NCBI GenBank assembly: GCA_016873435.1 | Contig: VGXF01000004.1 | Location: 1-64,000 of the forward strand | Reading direction: 5' to 3' | DNA from: Nitrospira sp. | GTDB taxonomy: Bacteria > Nitrospirota > Nitrospiria > Nitrospirales > Nitrospiraceae | Length of the DNA stretch: 64,000 nucleotides | The notes under the pieces: model-generated | Database searches by the model: none | Seen by the model: the letters and a program-made list of their open reading frames with translations, nothing else | Told to the model about the DNA's origin: nothing | Shown: positions 18,788 to 26,405 of the stretch, in pieces | How positions within the stretch are numbered: the first letter of the stretch is position 1 | How the letters are laid out: every line of letters starts with the position of its first letter | Position numbers and translations under genes: made by a program

Positions 18788-20174
18788 AGGTGCTCCCCTG
18801 GTACGGGACGATGACGCGGATGGACGGATGCTCGGCTTGAATGGCCGCTGCAAGCGACACCGCCTGTTTCTCTTCGCCGTGTACGACGAAAACCTTGCCC
18901 GGCTTGGGCGTGATCGCCCGCACATAGGCCAGCAGATCGTTCCGGTCGGCGTGGGCCGACAGACCGTTAAACCGCTCGACCGGCGCGCGGCGAGGTATGG
19001 GAATCCCAAAAATAGGTACCACATCCCAGTTCTCGACCAGCTTGCGCCCCAACGTATGCTCGGCCTGGAATCCGACGATGACGATCACGTTGCTCGGATC
19101 CTGGATCGCGTGTTTGAGGTGATGCAACACCCGCCCGCCTTCGCACATGCCGGAGGCGGCAATGATCATGCAGGGGCCTTTCATCTCGTTGAGTTTTTTG
19201 CTGTCGGCCACTGAGGACACATAGCGGATGTAGCGCGCGCCGAAGGGATCGCCCTCCGCTGTGAGCGTCCGGTACGTCTCCTCGTCGTAATATTCCGGGT
19301 GCTTGCGAAAAATTTCCGTGGCCCGGGTGGCGAGCGGTGAGTCGATGAAAATTGGAAAGGGCTCAATCCGACCTTCGCGCACCAGTTGCTTGATCCGCAT
19401 GACGATGTCCTGCGTGCGCCCCACGGCAAAGGCTGGTACGATGATCTTGCTCTTGTGTGCCCGGGCATGAGCCACCAGCTCCACTATCTTGTCGGCCTGG
19501 ACCCGACTTGCCTGCTCGTGCAGCCGATCGCCATAGGTGGATTCGATAATGAGCACGTCGCAGGGCGGGGGGCTGGCCGGATCACGGAGGATAGGCATGT
19601 CCGGGCGCCCCAGATCCCCTGTGAACAGAAACGTGCTCGTGCTGCCCTTCTCCGTCACTGCGACGCGGATGGCGGCGGAGCCGAGAATATGGCCCGCATC
19701 ATGGAAGGAGGCTTTGATGCGTGGATGGACAGCGACCGCCTCGTTGTACCGGACGCTGGAAAACCGCCTGACAATGTCGTGCACGTCGTTCGTGTCGTAA
19801 AAAGGCGCGCGGCACTGCCGGCCGCGTCTCCGCTCCTCCTTGTTAATATAGCGACAATCTGTTTCATGGATGCGGGCGGAATCCTCAAGAAGAATTTTTG
19901 TCAGATCCGCTGTGCCACTCGTCAAATGCACCTTGCCCCGAAACCGGTGCTTGGTTAGCACCGGCAGGGCGCCGCTGTGATCGATGTGAGCGTGGGAGAT
20001 CAACACAGCACTGACGGCGTCGGGGTCGAACCCGAGCTGGCGGTTGCGCCGCTCCGCCTCCTGGCGCTGTCCCTGAAACAGCCCGCAGTCCAGCAGCACC
20101 TGCGCACTGCTCGTCTGTAGCAGATGCCGGCTACCGGTAACTGAGCGGGCTGCACCGTGGAAGGTGAGTCTCAT
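18777..20174 (-). CDS. MBL-fold beta-CASP ribonuclease-like hydrolase
   Basis: A 465-residue protein with the metallo-beta-lactamase signature His61, His63, Asp65 and His66 (ISHAHIDHSG), a later GHILGSA histidine, the beta-CASP region (STYGDRLH, PAFAVGRTQ) and the C-terminal zinc/RNA-metabolism motif SAHADRNDLL. Homologues include CPSF-73-like and other RNA-processing nucleases as well as bacterial YSH1-type proteins. It likely cleaves RNA, but the target is unknown. The start overlaps the LOG gene stop (ATGA) and it heads the P1 peptidase. Confidence 0.9.
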   Translation of the reverse strand: MRLTFHGAARSVTGSRHLLQTSSAQVLLDCGLFQGQRQEAERRNRQLGFDPDAVSAVLISHAHIDHSGALPVLTKHRFRGKVHLTSGTADLTKILLEDSARIHETDCRYINKEERRRGRQCRAPFYDTNDVHDIVRRFSSVRYNEAVAVHPRIKASFHDAGHILGSAAIRVAVTEKGSTSTFLFTGDLGRPDMPILRDPASPPPCDVLIIESTYGDRLHEQASRVQADKIVELVAHARAHKSKIIVPAFAVGRTQDIVMRIKQLVREGRIEPFPIFIDSPLATRATEIFRKHPEYYDEETYRTLTAEGDPFGARYIRYVSSVADSKKLNEMKGPCMIIAASGMCEGGRVLHHLKHAIQDPSNVIVIVGFQAEHTLGRKLVENWDVVPIFGIPIPRRAPVERFNGLSAHADRNDLLAYVRAITPKPGKVFVVHGEEKQAVSLAAAIQAEHPSIRVIVPYQGSTYEI

Positions 20175-21028
20175 TTTTCCGGCGCGACTCCGTGGCGATT
20201 CGCGATGAGCGCCCAGGCCTCCCGGGCGGTTTCCGCATAATGAAAGAGGCGCAAATCCTTTTTATGAATTAGGCCCGCCTCGACCAGCGCGGACCAGTTG
20301 ATCACCCGGTCCCAGAACGCTCGGCCCATCAGCACGACCGTCACCCCCTCGACCTTGCCGGTTTGGATCAGCGTCAGCGTTTCGAAGAGCTCGTCCATGG
20401 TGCCGAATCCGCCGGGGAAGGCCACCAACGCCTTCGCGCGTAGCAGAAAGTGCATCTTGCGCAGGGCAAAGTATTTGAACTGGAAACACAGGGCGGGCGT
20501 GATGTAGGGATTGGGCTTCTGCTCGTACGGCAGCGTGATGTTCAGCCCGACGGACTTGGCGCCAACATCGGCCGCGCCGCGATTGGCCGCCTCCATGATG
20601 CCCGGTCCACCACCCGTGACGATGACGTACTCGCACAGCCCGTTGAGCTGGCAGGTGGAGGATACCAGCCGGCTGAACTCGCGCGCTTCATCGTAAAACG
20701 GGGCCAGTTTGAGCTGTTTGCTCGCGATGGAGACGGCTTGCCTGAGCACCGCGCTATGCGGTTTTTTGGCCGCCGCCGCCCGCGCCCGCTTAAGCTTGGC
20801 CTGGGCGGTCTTTGGCTCGACCAGGCGGGCGCTGCCGAACACGACAATAGTGGATCGGATGCTTTCCTGCTGCTGAATCAACTCTGGCTTGAGTAGTTCG
20901 AGTTGGAGCCGAACTGGCCGCAATTCGTCCCGGTTTAGAAAGTCGATGTCTTGATCGGCCCGACGATAGGAGCGGGAACGGAGGAGCCTGTTCGCAAGAT
21001 GCCGAGGGTCGCGGGGCGCTTTTCCCAT
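20171..21028 (-). CDS. LOG-family (lysine decarboxylase-like) nucleotide phosphoribohydrolase
   Basis: A 285-residue protein with the two LOG motifs GGGPGIMEAAN (139-149) and PGGFGTMDE (205-213), which form the nucleotide-binding site. Family members cleave AMP or N6-modified AMP (cytokinin riboside monophosphate activation) or are nucleotide 5'-monophosphate nucleosidases. The N-terminal ~55 residues are an extra charged region seen in the longer TIGR00730-like members. It is the first gene of the overlapping LOG, beta-CASP and P1 peptidase series. Confidence 0.85.
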   Translation of the reverse strand: MGKAPRDPRHLANRLLRSRSYRRADQDIDFLNRDELRPVRLQLELLKPELIQQQESIRSTIVVFGSARLVEPKTAQAKLKRARAAAAKKPHSAVLRQAVSIASKQLKLAPFYDEAREFSRLVSSTCQLNGLCEYVIVTGGGPGIMEAANRGAADVGAKSVGLNITLPYEQKPNPYITPALCFQFKYFALRKMHFLLRAKALVAFPGGFGTMDELFETLTLIQTGKVEGVTVVLMGRAFWDRVINWSALVEAGLIHKKDLRLFHYAETAREAWALIANRHGVAPEK

Positions 21029-21308
21029 GGACCCTGATTATAGCGATCTCGCAGAAGACCGGCAATACGCAGCGGTCCCTTCACGACCCCCCTGCTTCTT
21101 CTGCGCCTCTCGGAACGGCACGAGCCTGAACCGATCGGTCCTTTTTTTGAGGGCAACGCCTGCCAGACACTCGGCATCACGGAACAAGCGTATTCCTGCT
21201 GGAGAGAAGAGTCCTAGGGGGGCCGCGACGATCAAAGCCACTCGCGTGAAGAGTTAGGGGCAGGCGAACATGCGGCTGAAGCGGCTCGTGGCCCGGTTAA
21301 CGCGGCGT

Positions 21309-21848
21309 TCACGTCCCGGATGTATTTCGTGCTCGGGGCGTGCGTCCCGCCTTGCGAAGCATAAAATCGCTTTCAAACACATGGTAGGACGAGGCGCTCA
21401 GCCCGACCTTCTTGTACACCGCCTTGGCGACAGCATTGTCACCTTCAACGTAGAGTCGGACGCCACAGATATCCCCGCCTTGCCGAGCCTCCTCGAGAAT
21501 GATTTCGTGCATGGTCCGATATACCCCCTTGCGCCGCCAGGCCGGATCGACATAGACGCTTTGAATCCACCAGAAGGTGGCGTTCCGCCAATCACTCCAT
21601 TCAAAAGTGACCAGAAGTTGTCCCACAACGGCACGGGATGTCCTGGTTGTCAGCTCGGCAACTTTGTAAAAACCGCGTGCCGGTGCGTTGAGTACGCCCT
21701 CGATGCCTTTTCGAAGCCGGTTCTGGTCGAGTCGGCGGCCTTCCGTTTCGAGCGCCATGGCGGCGCTGAACCGAACCAGGGTCTTCACGTCGGCCGCGGT
21801 GGCTGCCCGGATGATGATTGGAGGGCGGACTGCGGTTTGCTTCTTCAT
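21309..21848 (-). CDS. GNAT-family N-acetyltransferase
   Basis: A 179-residue single GNAT domain. The acetyl-CoA-binding motif A is VDPAWRRKGVYRTMHEIIL (about residues 101-119), with a preceding IQSVYV strand and the following GVRLYVEGDNAVAKAVYKKVGL motif B. The substrate cannot be predicted. Its start overlaps the DUF502 gene stop (ATGA), so the two are co-translated. The C-terminal tail (RKAGRTPRARNTSGT) is basic and unstructured. Confidence 0.85.
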   Translation of the reverse strand: MKKQTAVRPPIIIRAATAADVKTLVRFSAAMALETEGRRLDQNRLRKGIEGVLNAPARGFYKVAELTTRTSRAVVGQLLVTFEWSDWRNATFWWIQSVYVDPAWRRKGVYRTMHEIILEEARQGGDICGVRLYVEGDNAVAKAVYKKVGLSASSYHVFESDFMLRKAGRTPRARNTSGT

Positions 21849-22495
21849 AACTTGCGTTGCGCTTCAGGTGCGTCCAGCCAGCCGGGTTTGGGCCGGTAGA
21901 GTCCGGCCGAGAACTCCATCTTCATGGCCTCCGCGGGGGGCAGTGCAATCGGGGTCAGCCGGTTCGGCGGAATGAACGCCAAGAAGCCGGTAAAAGGATG
22001 GATCGCCGTGGGCACAAACACCATCGAGAGGGGCGCCGAAGGGACTGCTTGGATTGCGGCCGGGGCAATCCCCATGACAAATCCAATGGCCCAGAGCCCC
22101 TCGCGGGGAAAGGGAAAGACGACGACGATGCTGCGATCAAACTGCGCATGAAACTGAAAGACATCGGTCATGCTCTTGAGGGTCAGGTACACGCTGCGGA
22201 CGAGGGGAATGCGGTCTAGCCAGGCCTCCCCCGCTTCCAGTAAGCGCCGCCCCAGATGGAGATGGGTGACCAGCATGCCGGCGGACAGGAGCAGGGCCAG
22301 TAACGAGAGCAAGCCGATACCGGGGATGGTGCTCATGATCGATTCGCCCAGCAGATTGACCAGCAGCCGGTCGAGCGTGGAAAACAGCGCGCGGAGAATG
22401 AGGATGGTGACCCATCCCGGAACCAGCACAAGCACCCCGGTCACAAACTGACGCTGGATGTACTGCCACCACGATGGCATGGCTCCTCGCTGCAT
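21845..22495 (-). CDS. DUF502 membrane protein
   Basis: A 216-residue protein with two long hydrophobic segments near residues 17-36 and 55-78, followed by a soluble C-terminal part containing VFVPTAIHPFTGF, the hallmark of the DUF502 family (PTxPNPTSG-like motif). The function is unknown; homologues are inner-membrane proteins of bacteria and plant plastids. A GAGGAG site lies just ahead of an internal ATG at 22480, which may be the true start. Confidence 0.8.
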   Translation of the reverse strand: MQRGAMPSWWQYIQRQFVTGVLVLVPGWVTILILRALFSTLDRLLVNLLGESIMSTIPGIGLLSLLALLLSAGMLVTHLHLGRRLLEAGEAWLDRIPLVRSVYLTLKSMTDVFQFHAQFDRSIVVVFPFPREGLWAIGFVMGIAPAAIQAVPSAPLSMVFVPTAIHPFTGFLAFIPPNRLTPIALPPAEAMKMEFSAGLYRPKPGWLDAPEAQRKL

Positions 22496-22613
22496 CCCAG
22501 TGTATCAAATACGGGCCCGCAGACCCAGCGCCACCTCCTCAGCGCGACGCTTGATCTTCGTGCATGATTCCACTATTCTGTTGCCCGTGAAGACGGACCC
22601 CCGCTAGGCCGTT

Positions 22614-22883
22614 ATGCCCAAAGTTACCCTCGATCAGGAACTGCTGTCCATCCTGTGCTGCCCCGAGACTAAACAGGCGGTCGGACTGGCTAGCGATGCT
22701 GTGATCAACACATGTAATTTGCGCATTCAGCAGGGCACGTTAAAAAACAAGGCGGGGCAGCCGGTGACAGAGCCTTTGGACGGCGGACTGCTGCGGACCG
22801 ACAAGAAAATTCTCTACCCGATTCGAGAAGATATTCCCGTCATGCTGATCGAGGAAGGCATTCCCGTTGACGAGATTGCCTGA
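22614..22883 (+). CDS. Trm112-like small protein
   Basis: An 89-residue protein of the Trm112p-like/UPF0434 fold: LLSILCCPETKQAV near the N-terminus and LLRTDKKILYPIREDIPVML near the C-terminus. In eukaryotes and archaea Trm112 activates methyltransferases; in bacteria the role is mostly unknown. This copy keeps the N-terminal CC pair but has no second cysteine pair, so it probably does not bind zinc tightly. An insertion separates the two halves. The ribosome-binding site is weak. Convergent with the next gene. Confidence 0.75.
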   Translation: MPKVTLDQELLSILCCPETKQAVGLASDAVINTCNLRIQQGTLKNKAGQPVTEPLDGGLLRTDKKILYPIREDIPVMLIEEGIPVDEIA

Positions 22884-22923
22884 GCGCGTCCCTGCCTTCG
22901 AACTGTTCCTTCAGATTGTTCCG

Positions 22924-23175
22924 CTACGCATTCTTGGTCTTGGACCCCGTCGAGGTGCCGCACCGGGCACAGCGGTATTCGTAGAGGTCTCCGCTGGGCA
23001 ACACGAGCAACAGCCGCTCCCGAGTCGGAGTTGCCTGCTTACAGGTGGGACAGTAGAGTAACGAGGCTTGCAGGTCCTGATACTGGTCGGGAGGCCCCGG
23101 GCGAGTCGACGGACTCCGGCGCATGGTCGATCCGAACGGATTGAGCGGAAACCCTGGTTTGCGTGGAAGAGACAT
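22924..23175 (-). CDS. 83-residue zinc-ribbon protein
   Basis: A small protein with two CxxC pairs (LLYCPTCKQATP and YRCARCGTSTG) spaced 25 residues apart, fitting a zinc ribbon. The N-terminal 30 residues are Pro/Arg-rich. No specific family was recognised. It starts six bases after the stop of the upstream membrane protein on the same strand and closes a run of small genes that follows the radical SAM gene. Confidence 0.6.
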   Translation of the reverse strand: MSLPRKPGFPLNPFGSTMRRSPSTRPGPPDQYQDLQASLLYCPTCKQATPTRERLLLVLPSGDLYEYRCARCGTSTGSKTKNA

Positions 23176-23181
23176 GCTCGA

Positions 23182-23460
23182 TCAGGCCTCGATGGAATGG
23201 TCTTTGGCCCGTCCGCGGCACACCCACCAGCACAGACGCAGGACCTGTACGACAACATAGGCGGCCACACCGAGCAACAGGCCGTAGAGGCCGGCTTGGC
23301 TCCATGGCCAGCGTTCGGGCGCATGCAGGAGGGCCGCCAAGGCCAGATGCCCTCCTACGCCGAGGCAGAGGGCAAAGACGATCCATTCGCGGATCAGGCG
23401 GTTTCTGGATGAGGCACTCCCGCCATTCAGGCTCAGTGGATGGGTGTCGGCTGGCCGCAT
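23182..23460 (-). CDS. 92-residue two-helix membrane protein
   Basis: Two predicted membrane segments (WIVFALCLGVGGHLALAAL and AGLYGLLLGVAAYVVVQVL) with a short polar N-terminus and an Arg/Lys-rich C-terminus. No family was recognised. The ribosome-binding site is weak, but the frame is tightly packed between same-strand neighbours and has membrane-protein composition, which supports a real gene. Confidence 0.5.
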   Translation of the reverse strand: MRPADTHPLSLNGGSASSRNRLIREWIVFALCLGVGGHLALAALLHAPERWPWSQAGLYGLLLGVAAYVVVQVLRLCWWVCRGRAKDHSIEA

Positions 23461-23479
23461 GGGAACGGGCGGGGGAGCC

Positions 23480-23866
23480 TCAGGCCGGCGTATTCGTACT
23501 CACCGCACTCTTGGTGGATTCAATTTCCGAGACGGCAATGAGGCTGGCTAGATAGTCGGAGACAAAATTTAGCGCCTCTTCCCGTCCATCCGCCCGGCGC
23601 CCCTTTTCACGACGCTGGACGGAGAGCTCGTGATCCAGGTCCGATTTCACGTCTCCCAAGACGCGCTGAAGCGATGACGGTGTGAGGTTGGAGTCCATGT
23701 CCTCCAGCGCCTGACAGCGATCGAGCACCCAATTGAGTCCTTCGATCCGACCCGCGTAATGTTCCTGTTCGGCTGCATCGAGGCGAGCCATAGAGGTGGC
23801 AAAGGCCTGCGCTTCGTAGACCAAATTATAGAAGCTGGTGACGGCCTTTTGTAACGTTGAATTCAT
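23480..23866 (-). CDS. 128-residue helical hypothetical protein
   Basis: Preceded by AAGGAG eight bases before the ATG and by a sigma70-like promoter. The protein is soluble, acidic and largely helical (MNSTLQKAVTSFYNLVYEAQ, then long Glu/Arg/Leu-rich helices) and looks like a coiled-coil or four-helix protein. No family was recognised. Its location two genes downstream of the radical SAM gene makes it a weak candidate partner. Confidence 0.65.
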   Translation of the reverse strand: MNSTLQKAVTSFYNLVYEAQAFATSMARLDAAEQEHYAGRIEGLNWVLDRCQALEDMDSNLTPSSLQRVLGDVKSDLDHELSVQRREKGRRADGREEALNFVSDYLASLIAVSEIESTKSAVSTNTPA

Positions 23867-23898
23867 GCGTGAATCTCCTTGTAATTCGGCACACCCAT

Positions 23899-23926
23899 TC
23901 TATACGCCAGCGGGGGGTGGCGACAA
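23899..23926 (-). promoter_or_regulatory. sigma70-like promoter of the 23480-23866 gene
   Basis: On the minus strand TTGTCG (23921-23926) and TATAGA (23899-23904) are 16 bases apart; shifting the -10 to TAGAAT gives 18. It sits about 35 bases before the start codon. Confidence 0.5.
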
Positions 23927-23944
23927 GGCTTTTCCGACTTATTT

Positions 23945-24274
23945 TTACGTAAAAAGCAGGGAGTGAAACTCGTTCATGAACCCGTAATAGAGGGGGGCAA
24001 AATCCTTGAGGCTGTCGGGGCTGGTTTCCTTGAGCCGCTTGAAGAAAAACACCTGATAGCGGGGGTCCAACTGCTCCAAGAGATGGCTCAGCTGCGCCAT
24101 GGTGTAGCTGCCTGCCGGCACGCTCAGGGCGTAGTGCACCAGACGTTCTACGAACTGCTCCCCAACATAATCGCTGGTTATGAGGCCTTCCGGAATCTTC
24201 CCGCTGGCTAGGTACTCATCAAAGGGAACCGCCTGGGCAGCAAAGGGAACCGGCGCACGTGGCGGTGTTGCCAT
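23945..24274 (-). CDS. 109-residue hypothetical protein downstream of the radical SAM gene
   Basis: A soluble protein with a Pro-rich N-terminus, a helical middle (YVGEQFVERLVHYALSVP, MAQLSHLLEQLDPRYQ) and an aromatic-rich C-terminus (FAPLYYGFMNEFHSLLFT). GAGGACA precedes the ATG and a promoter-like sequence lies 45-75 bases upstream. No family was recognised. Its size, position and conserved-looking C-terminal tail make it the nearest candidate partner for the radical SAM enzyme, though it lacks a known leader-peptide domain. Confidence 0.65.
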   Translation of the reverse strand: MATPPRAPVPFAAQAVPFDEYLASGKIPEGLITSDYVGEQFVERLVHYALSVPAGSYTMAQLSHLLEQLDPRYQVFFFKRLKETSPDSLKDFAPLYYGFMNEFHSLLFT

Positions 24275-24317
24275 GACTTGTCCTCAAGCCTAGGTCCTAT
24301 TCACAACGAGGGGAATC

Positions 24318-24347
24318 ACTCTACCCAAGCCCGTCCCCAAGCGTCAA
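24318..24347 (-). promoter_or_regulatory. sigma70-like promoter of the 23945-24274 gene
   Basis: On the minus strand TTGACG (24342-24347) and TAGAGT (24318-24323) are separated by 18 bases. It lies between the radical SAM gene and the next gene, so that gene can be transcribed independently. Confidence 0.5.
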
Positions 24348-24405
24348 GGCTTTCCCGGCACGATCTGGAAACTTCCTAAGAGGGGCTGAGAAATGCCGGC
24401 GTCTA

Positions 24406-26274
24406 TCAATGATGCAGATTGGCCGGTAGTGCCAGCGTGAAATACTTGCCTTTTTCCTCATAGAGAATAGCATCAGCGGCAAGCCCCGCGAGCACCCCCT
24501 CTACAACTTCCTGGGAGCAGGCGGCAAATTCTTGGGTGTTGGTGAGTTCTTGGCGGATTAGTTCGACCGATCTCGGAGCATCGTTGCATAGCTCGATAAT
24601 ACGCGCGGCCAGTCCTTCGTACTGTGCTCTAACCGGCGCGCCTTCCCGCCGGCCGTCATAGACCGTGATAAAGCCCAGCCCCTTCACGTAATAGAGAAAG
24701 GGTTTGTCCGGAGCGGCATGGCGCCGCTTCCACTGATCTGTGAGATCTGTCAACTCTTGCACTACGGCAGGATCGACAGACTGCTCCGTTTCATATTCAA
24801 AGTCATAGGCCGTCTTGGTCAAATCAACCCTGGACGGGTCATAGACATATTCGTAGGCAATCCCGGGGCCCGTGATTTTCATGCCGTAGCGTCCCGGATT
24901 TGTATGGTAGGGGCTGAACCGCTCGAGCCACAGCTTCCCCACGCTTTCAGGAGGTGGAAGATGGAACAGCTTTGGGATCAGGTCGATTTGTCGGCGGTAG
25001 TCAGCTTCGTTTTCTTTGGGGAATCCCAGCAGGATGTTCCAGGAGATGTGGACATTGTAGTAGCTGCTCCATTTGAGACAGACGATATTCTGGAGGGGGC
25101 TGACGCCCTTGTCCATCTCCTTGAGTGTGGCTGCGCTGAGGCTTTCGATGCCCGGCTGCATCACCTTTGCCCCGCCTCTGGCGAGAGCTTGGATCTGTCG
25201 CTTGTTCAGATTACTCTTCGTTTCGATGAAGAACTCTAGATCCGCTCGCTCTTCTGCGAGCTTTCCAAACACCCCGTCAATATACGACATGTCAATGATG
25301 TTATCGACGAACCGAAACCGTGTAGCCCCGTAACGGGACGAGAGATGCCGGAGCTCCTCCAGAACTTGAGCGAACTTTTTAGCCCTGAATTTCATGCTTT
25401 GGGCATTTAATCCACAAAACGTGCAGTGGTGCTTTTCCCCCCACCAGCAGCCTCGGGCTGATTCGTAGAGCAGAATGCGACTGAAGTCTCCGCCTGCTCT
25501 GGGATTGACTGCGCGGAGCTGTTCGAAATAGTCGTCATAGTTCGGCGGCCCCATCTGTTCAAATTCCGTAAACAGCAAAGGATTGGGCGTGTACTGGATC
25601 TGGCCTCTCGATCGTCCGGCCACACCTGGTGGCAGCGTTCCGCCTTCGCCCCCGCGAATGTGCTCGAGGAGAGCGGGAAATGGTCCCTCCCCTTCTCCGA
25701 TCACCACATAGTCGATCCATGGAAAGGCCCGGAAGTATTCTAAGCCCATGACATTGTCGTAGTTGGCCCCCCCAAATACGATTTTGATCTGAGGGTACAA
25801 GTCCTTGATCAGCTTGGCTAAAGTCAGACTAGCTACATTCTGATGGAACATGGACGTGAAGCCAACTACCGCGTACTGTCCCCAGTCGATGGCGGTTGAA
25901 GCCCAGGTTAGGAAGCGTGGGGCAATTCGTTCCTCGATCTCCTGCAGGTAGGAAACCGGGGTGCCTGTTGATTGGGCGATCCGATCGCAGAGGGGCTTGA
26001 ACGTAGTGAGGTACTTTGCATGTTTGGGGTTGTCGTGGAAGAGGAGGCGCGAGAAGAGCCATTCTCCGATGAGTAGCTGTTGCTCGCAGAGAGTGTCATA
26101 GAGCGGAAATCCGACTTGTGATGCGAAGACAAGGTTCAAATAGTGGGCTCGTGAGGAAATTCCTTTCTGCTTCAGTGCCTCTGTGAGGGTCCCCAGTTGA
26201 ATGGAGGGGTACTTAGCATGCCCGAATGGCATCGAGACAAGACCGACTTCAGCTTGCTGAGTCTTGCTGCTCAT
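24406..26274 (-). CDS. RiPP-maturation-type B12-binding radical SAM protein
   Basis: A 622-residue protein with an N-terminal B12-binding-like domain (AVVGFTSMFHQNVASL, VFGGANYDNVMG) and a radical SAM domain whose cluster motif is C276-x7-C284-x2-C287 (ARGCWWGEKHHCTFCGLN). This unusual spacing and the GCWWGEKHHC signature are typical of ribosomal-peptide maturation radical SAM protein 1, whose members modify precursor peptides or are presumed C-methyltransferases. The ~110-residue C-terminal part is separate. AGGATACG precedes the ATG. It lies directly downstream of nxrAB but behind a terminator, so it is probably expressed on its own. Confidence 0.85.
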   Translation of the reverse strand: MSSKTQQAEVGLVSMPFGHAKYPSIQLGTLTEALKQKGISSRAHYLNLVFASQVGFPLYDTLCEQQLLIGEWLFSRLLFHDNPKHAKYLTTFKPLCDRIAQSTGTPVSYLQEIEERIAPRFLTWASTAIDWGQYAVVGFTSMFHQNVASLTLAKLIKDLYPQIKIVFGGANYDNVMGLEYFRAFPWIDYVVIGEGEGPFPALLEHIRGGEGGTLPPGVAGRSRGQIQYTPNPLLFTEFEQMGPPNYDDYFEQLRAVNPRAGGDFSRILLYESARGCWWGEKHHCTFCGLNAQSMKFRAKKFAQVLEELRHLSSRYGATRFRFVDNIIDMSYIDGVFGKLAEERADLEFFIETKSNLNKRQIQALARGGAKVMQPGIESLSAATLKEMDKGVSPLQNIVCLKWSSYYNVHISWNILLGFPKENEADYRRQIDLIPKLFHLPPPESVGKLWLERFSPYHTNPGRYGMKITGPGIAYEYVYDPSRVDLTKTAYDFEYETEQSVDPAVVQELTDLTDQWKRRHAAPDKPFLYYVKGLGFITVYDGRREGAPVRAQYEGLAARIIELCNDAPRSVELIRQELTNTQEFAACSQEVVEGVLAGLAADAILYEEKGKYFTLALPANLHH

Positions 26275-26347
26275 GCTCGTATCCTACCGTACTTTTCCGT
26301 GCACTGCATATAGAACGCGTTTGCGTGCAGGATTTATCAAAAGCAAA

Positions 26348-26377
26348 GGGCGGGGCACCCTTTCGGATACCCCGCCC
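26348..26377 (-). terminator. terminator of the nxrAB operon
   Basis: On the minus strand a 13-bp stem, with G-U pairs, closes a GAAA tetraloop: GGGCGGGGTATCC, then GGGTGCCCCGCCC, followed by TTTGCTTTT. It is a strong intrinsic terminator 29 bases beyond nxrB and insulates the radical SAM gene. Confidence 0.88.
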
Positions 26378-26405
26378 TCATGCTTGCCTGACGACTAACT
26401 GTTAC

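Noticed and set aside
21038-21241. 67-codon minus-strand frame upstream of the LOG gene
   Set aside because: It overlaps other frames, lacks a clear ribosome-binding site and has no recognisable product; the 280-base gap is better left as non-coding.
26275-26405. Search for a precursor peptide between nxrB and the radical SAM gene
   Set aside because: The interval holds only the nxr terminator and a short leader; no small frame with a ribosome-binding site was found.
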